Shown here: positions 63,594 to 64,000 of the stretch, piece after piece
Numbering within the stretch: position 1 is the first letter of the stretch
Layout of the letters: every line of letters begins with the position of its first letter
DNA from: Bog-473 sp963781955
GTDB lineage: Bacteria; Actinomycetota; Acidimicrobiia; Acidimicrobiales; RAAP-2
Assembly (NCBI GenBank): GCA_963781955.1
Contig: CAWAHU010000002.1
Span: forward strand, 558,001 to 622,000
DNA length: 64,000 nt
Reading direction: 5' to 3'
Notes under the pieces: model-generated
The model's input: the letters and a program-made list of their open reading frames with translations, nothing else
What the model was told of the DNA's origin: nothing
Database searches by the model: none
Translations under genes and position numbers: made by a program

Positions 63594-64000
63594 TCAGGCC
63601 ACCGCGCCGTCGGCGCGCAGCGCCGCCACCTCGTCGGCGGAGAGGCCGAGCTCCTTCACGAGCACGTCGTCGGTGTTCTCGCCCACCCAGGGCACCCGCG
63701 TGTCGGGCGTGCCGGGAGCGGTGTGGATGCGCACCGGGTTGCCCGGGGTGAGGACCGGCTGCCCACCGCCACCGGGCCGCTCGATCCCGACCAGCATGTG
63801 GTGCGCCACGATGTGAGGGTCACCCGGGAGCTCCTCGTCGCGCAGGCAGGGTCCCGCGGCGATGCCCGCGGCGCCGAGCTCGGCGCAGGCCTGCTCGCGC
63901 GTCTTGTGGGCGGCCCATCCCTCGATGGCGGGGCGGATGACGTCGTCGAGGTGGTCGACCCACCCCTGGCGCGTGGCCAGGCGCGCGTCGGTGGTCCACT
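63594..64000 (-). CDS. CaiB/BaiF CoA-transferase, C-terminal part (runs off right edge)
   Basis: About 134 C-terminal residues are visible; the start lies beyond the window. The segment includes WVDHLDDVIRPAIEGWAAHK, then ELGAAGIAAGPCLRDEEL, DPHIVAHHMLVGIERPGGGG and the end block TRVPWVGENTDDVLVKELGL, all typical of the family's closing domain. It precedes the FadD3-like gene by 35 bases, so it is likely the same operon. It differs from the double CaiB protein at 47569. Confidence 0.9.
   Translation of the reverse strand, partial: WTTDARLATRQGWVDHLDDVIRPAIEGWAAHKTREQACAELGAAGIAAGPCLRDEELPGDPHIVAHHMLVGIERPGGGGQPVLTPGNPVRIHTAPGTPDTRVPWVGENTDDVLVKELGLSADEVAALRADGAVA

Overview
The window is high-GC DNA (roughly 70% by eye) with frequent GTG starts, ATGA/GTGA stop-start overlaps and few intergenic gaps. 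Gene content points to a free-living actinobacterium: a DevR/DevS-type regulatory pair with universal stress proteins, a CYTH-CHAD protein next to a Nudix hydrolase, many acyl-CoA enzymes, CaiB transferases and amidohydrolases. A member of Acidimicrobiia or a relative of Mycobacteriales is plausible, but no rRNA or tRNA is present to settle this.

Region A (1-15.8 kb) is housekeeping and mixed metabolism: the N-terminal half of typA at the left edge, two unknown genes, a patatin-like lipase and a methyltransferase, a large Lhr-type helicase, an adjoining 5-oxoprolinase set (pxpA and a fused pxpB-pxpC), a TauE/SafE-type exporter, an EthD-like protein, and a divergent pair of CYTH-CHAD protein and Nudix hydrolase.

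Region B (16.0-26.4 kb) resembles a dormancy/hypoxia island: an XRE-flavin-binding fusion, a zinc alcohol dehydrogenase, a GNAT-HDAC-USP operon, two more USPs behind a DevS-like GAF histidine kinase, a divergent DevR-like regulator, a CBS protein, and a kinase/P-loop protein of the Rv2004c type. Short palindromic sites of the form GGGACC-N3-GGCCCT precede several of these genes. The two best copies flank a divergent intergenic region and are the strongest regulatory signal in the window.

Region C (26.6-34.3 kb) holds a CoA-transferase, a sulfatase, a lipoprotein, an HSL-type esterase, a GGDEF diguanylate cyclase and a secreted hydrolase with a neocarzinostatin-like tail.

Region D (34.3-64 kb) is a large acyl-CoA catabolic locus: three acyl-CoA synthetases, two acyl-CoA dehydrogenases, a MaoC-type hydratase, five enoyl-CoA hydratases, four amidohydrolase-like proteins, a double-domain CaiB protein and part of a second, a P450, a substrate-binding protein, an MDR oxidoreductase, a thiolase/DUF35 pair, and a TetR regulator with a perfect palindromic operator. 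The enzyme set would suit breakdown of a bulky aliphatic, terpenoid or sterol-like acid; the substrate is inferred only.

Many genes carry apparent single-base indels, about 16 of them between 39.8 and 43.5 kb. Both sides of each shift read as good conserved protein, so I read most of them as sequence errors in a draft assembly rather than gene decay, and give full-length coordinates across them.
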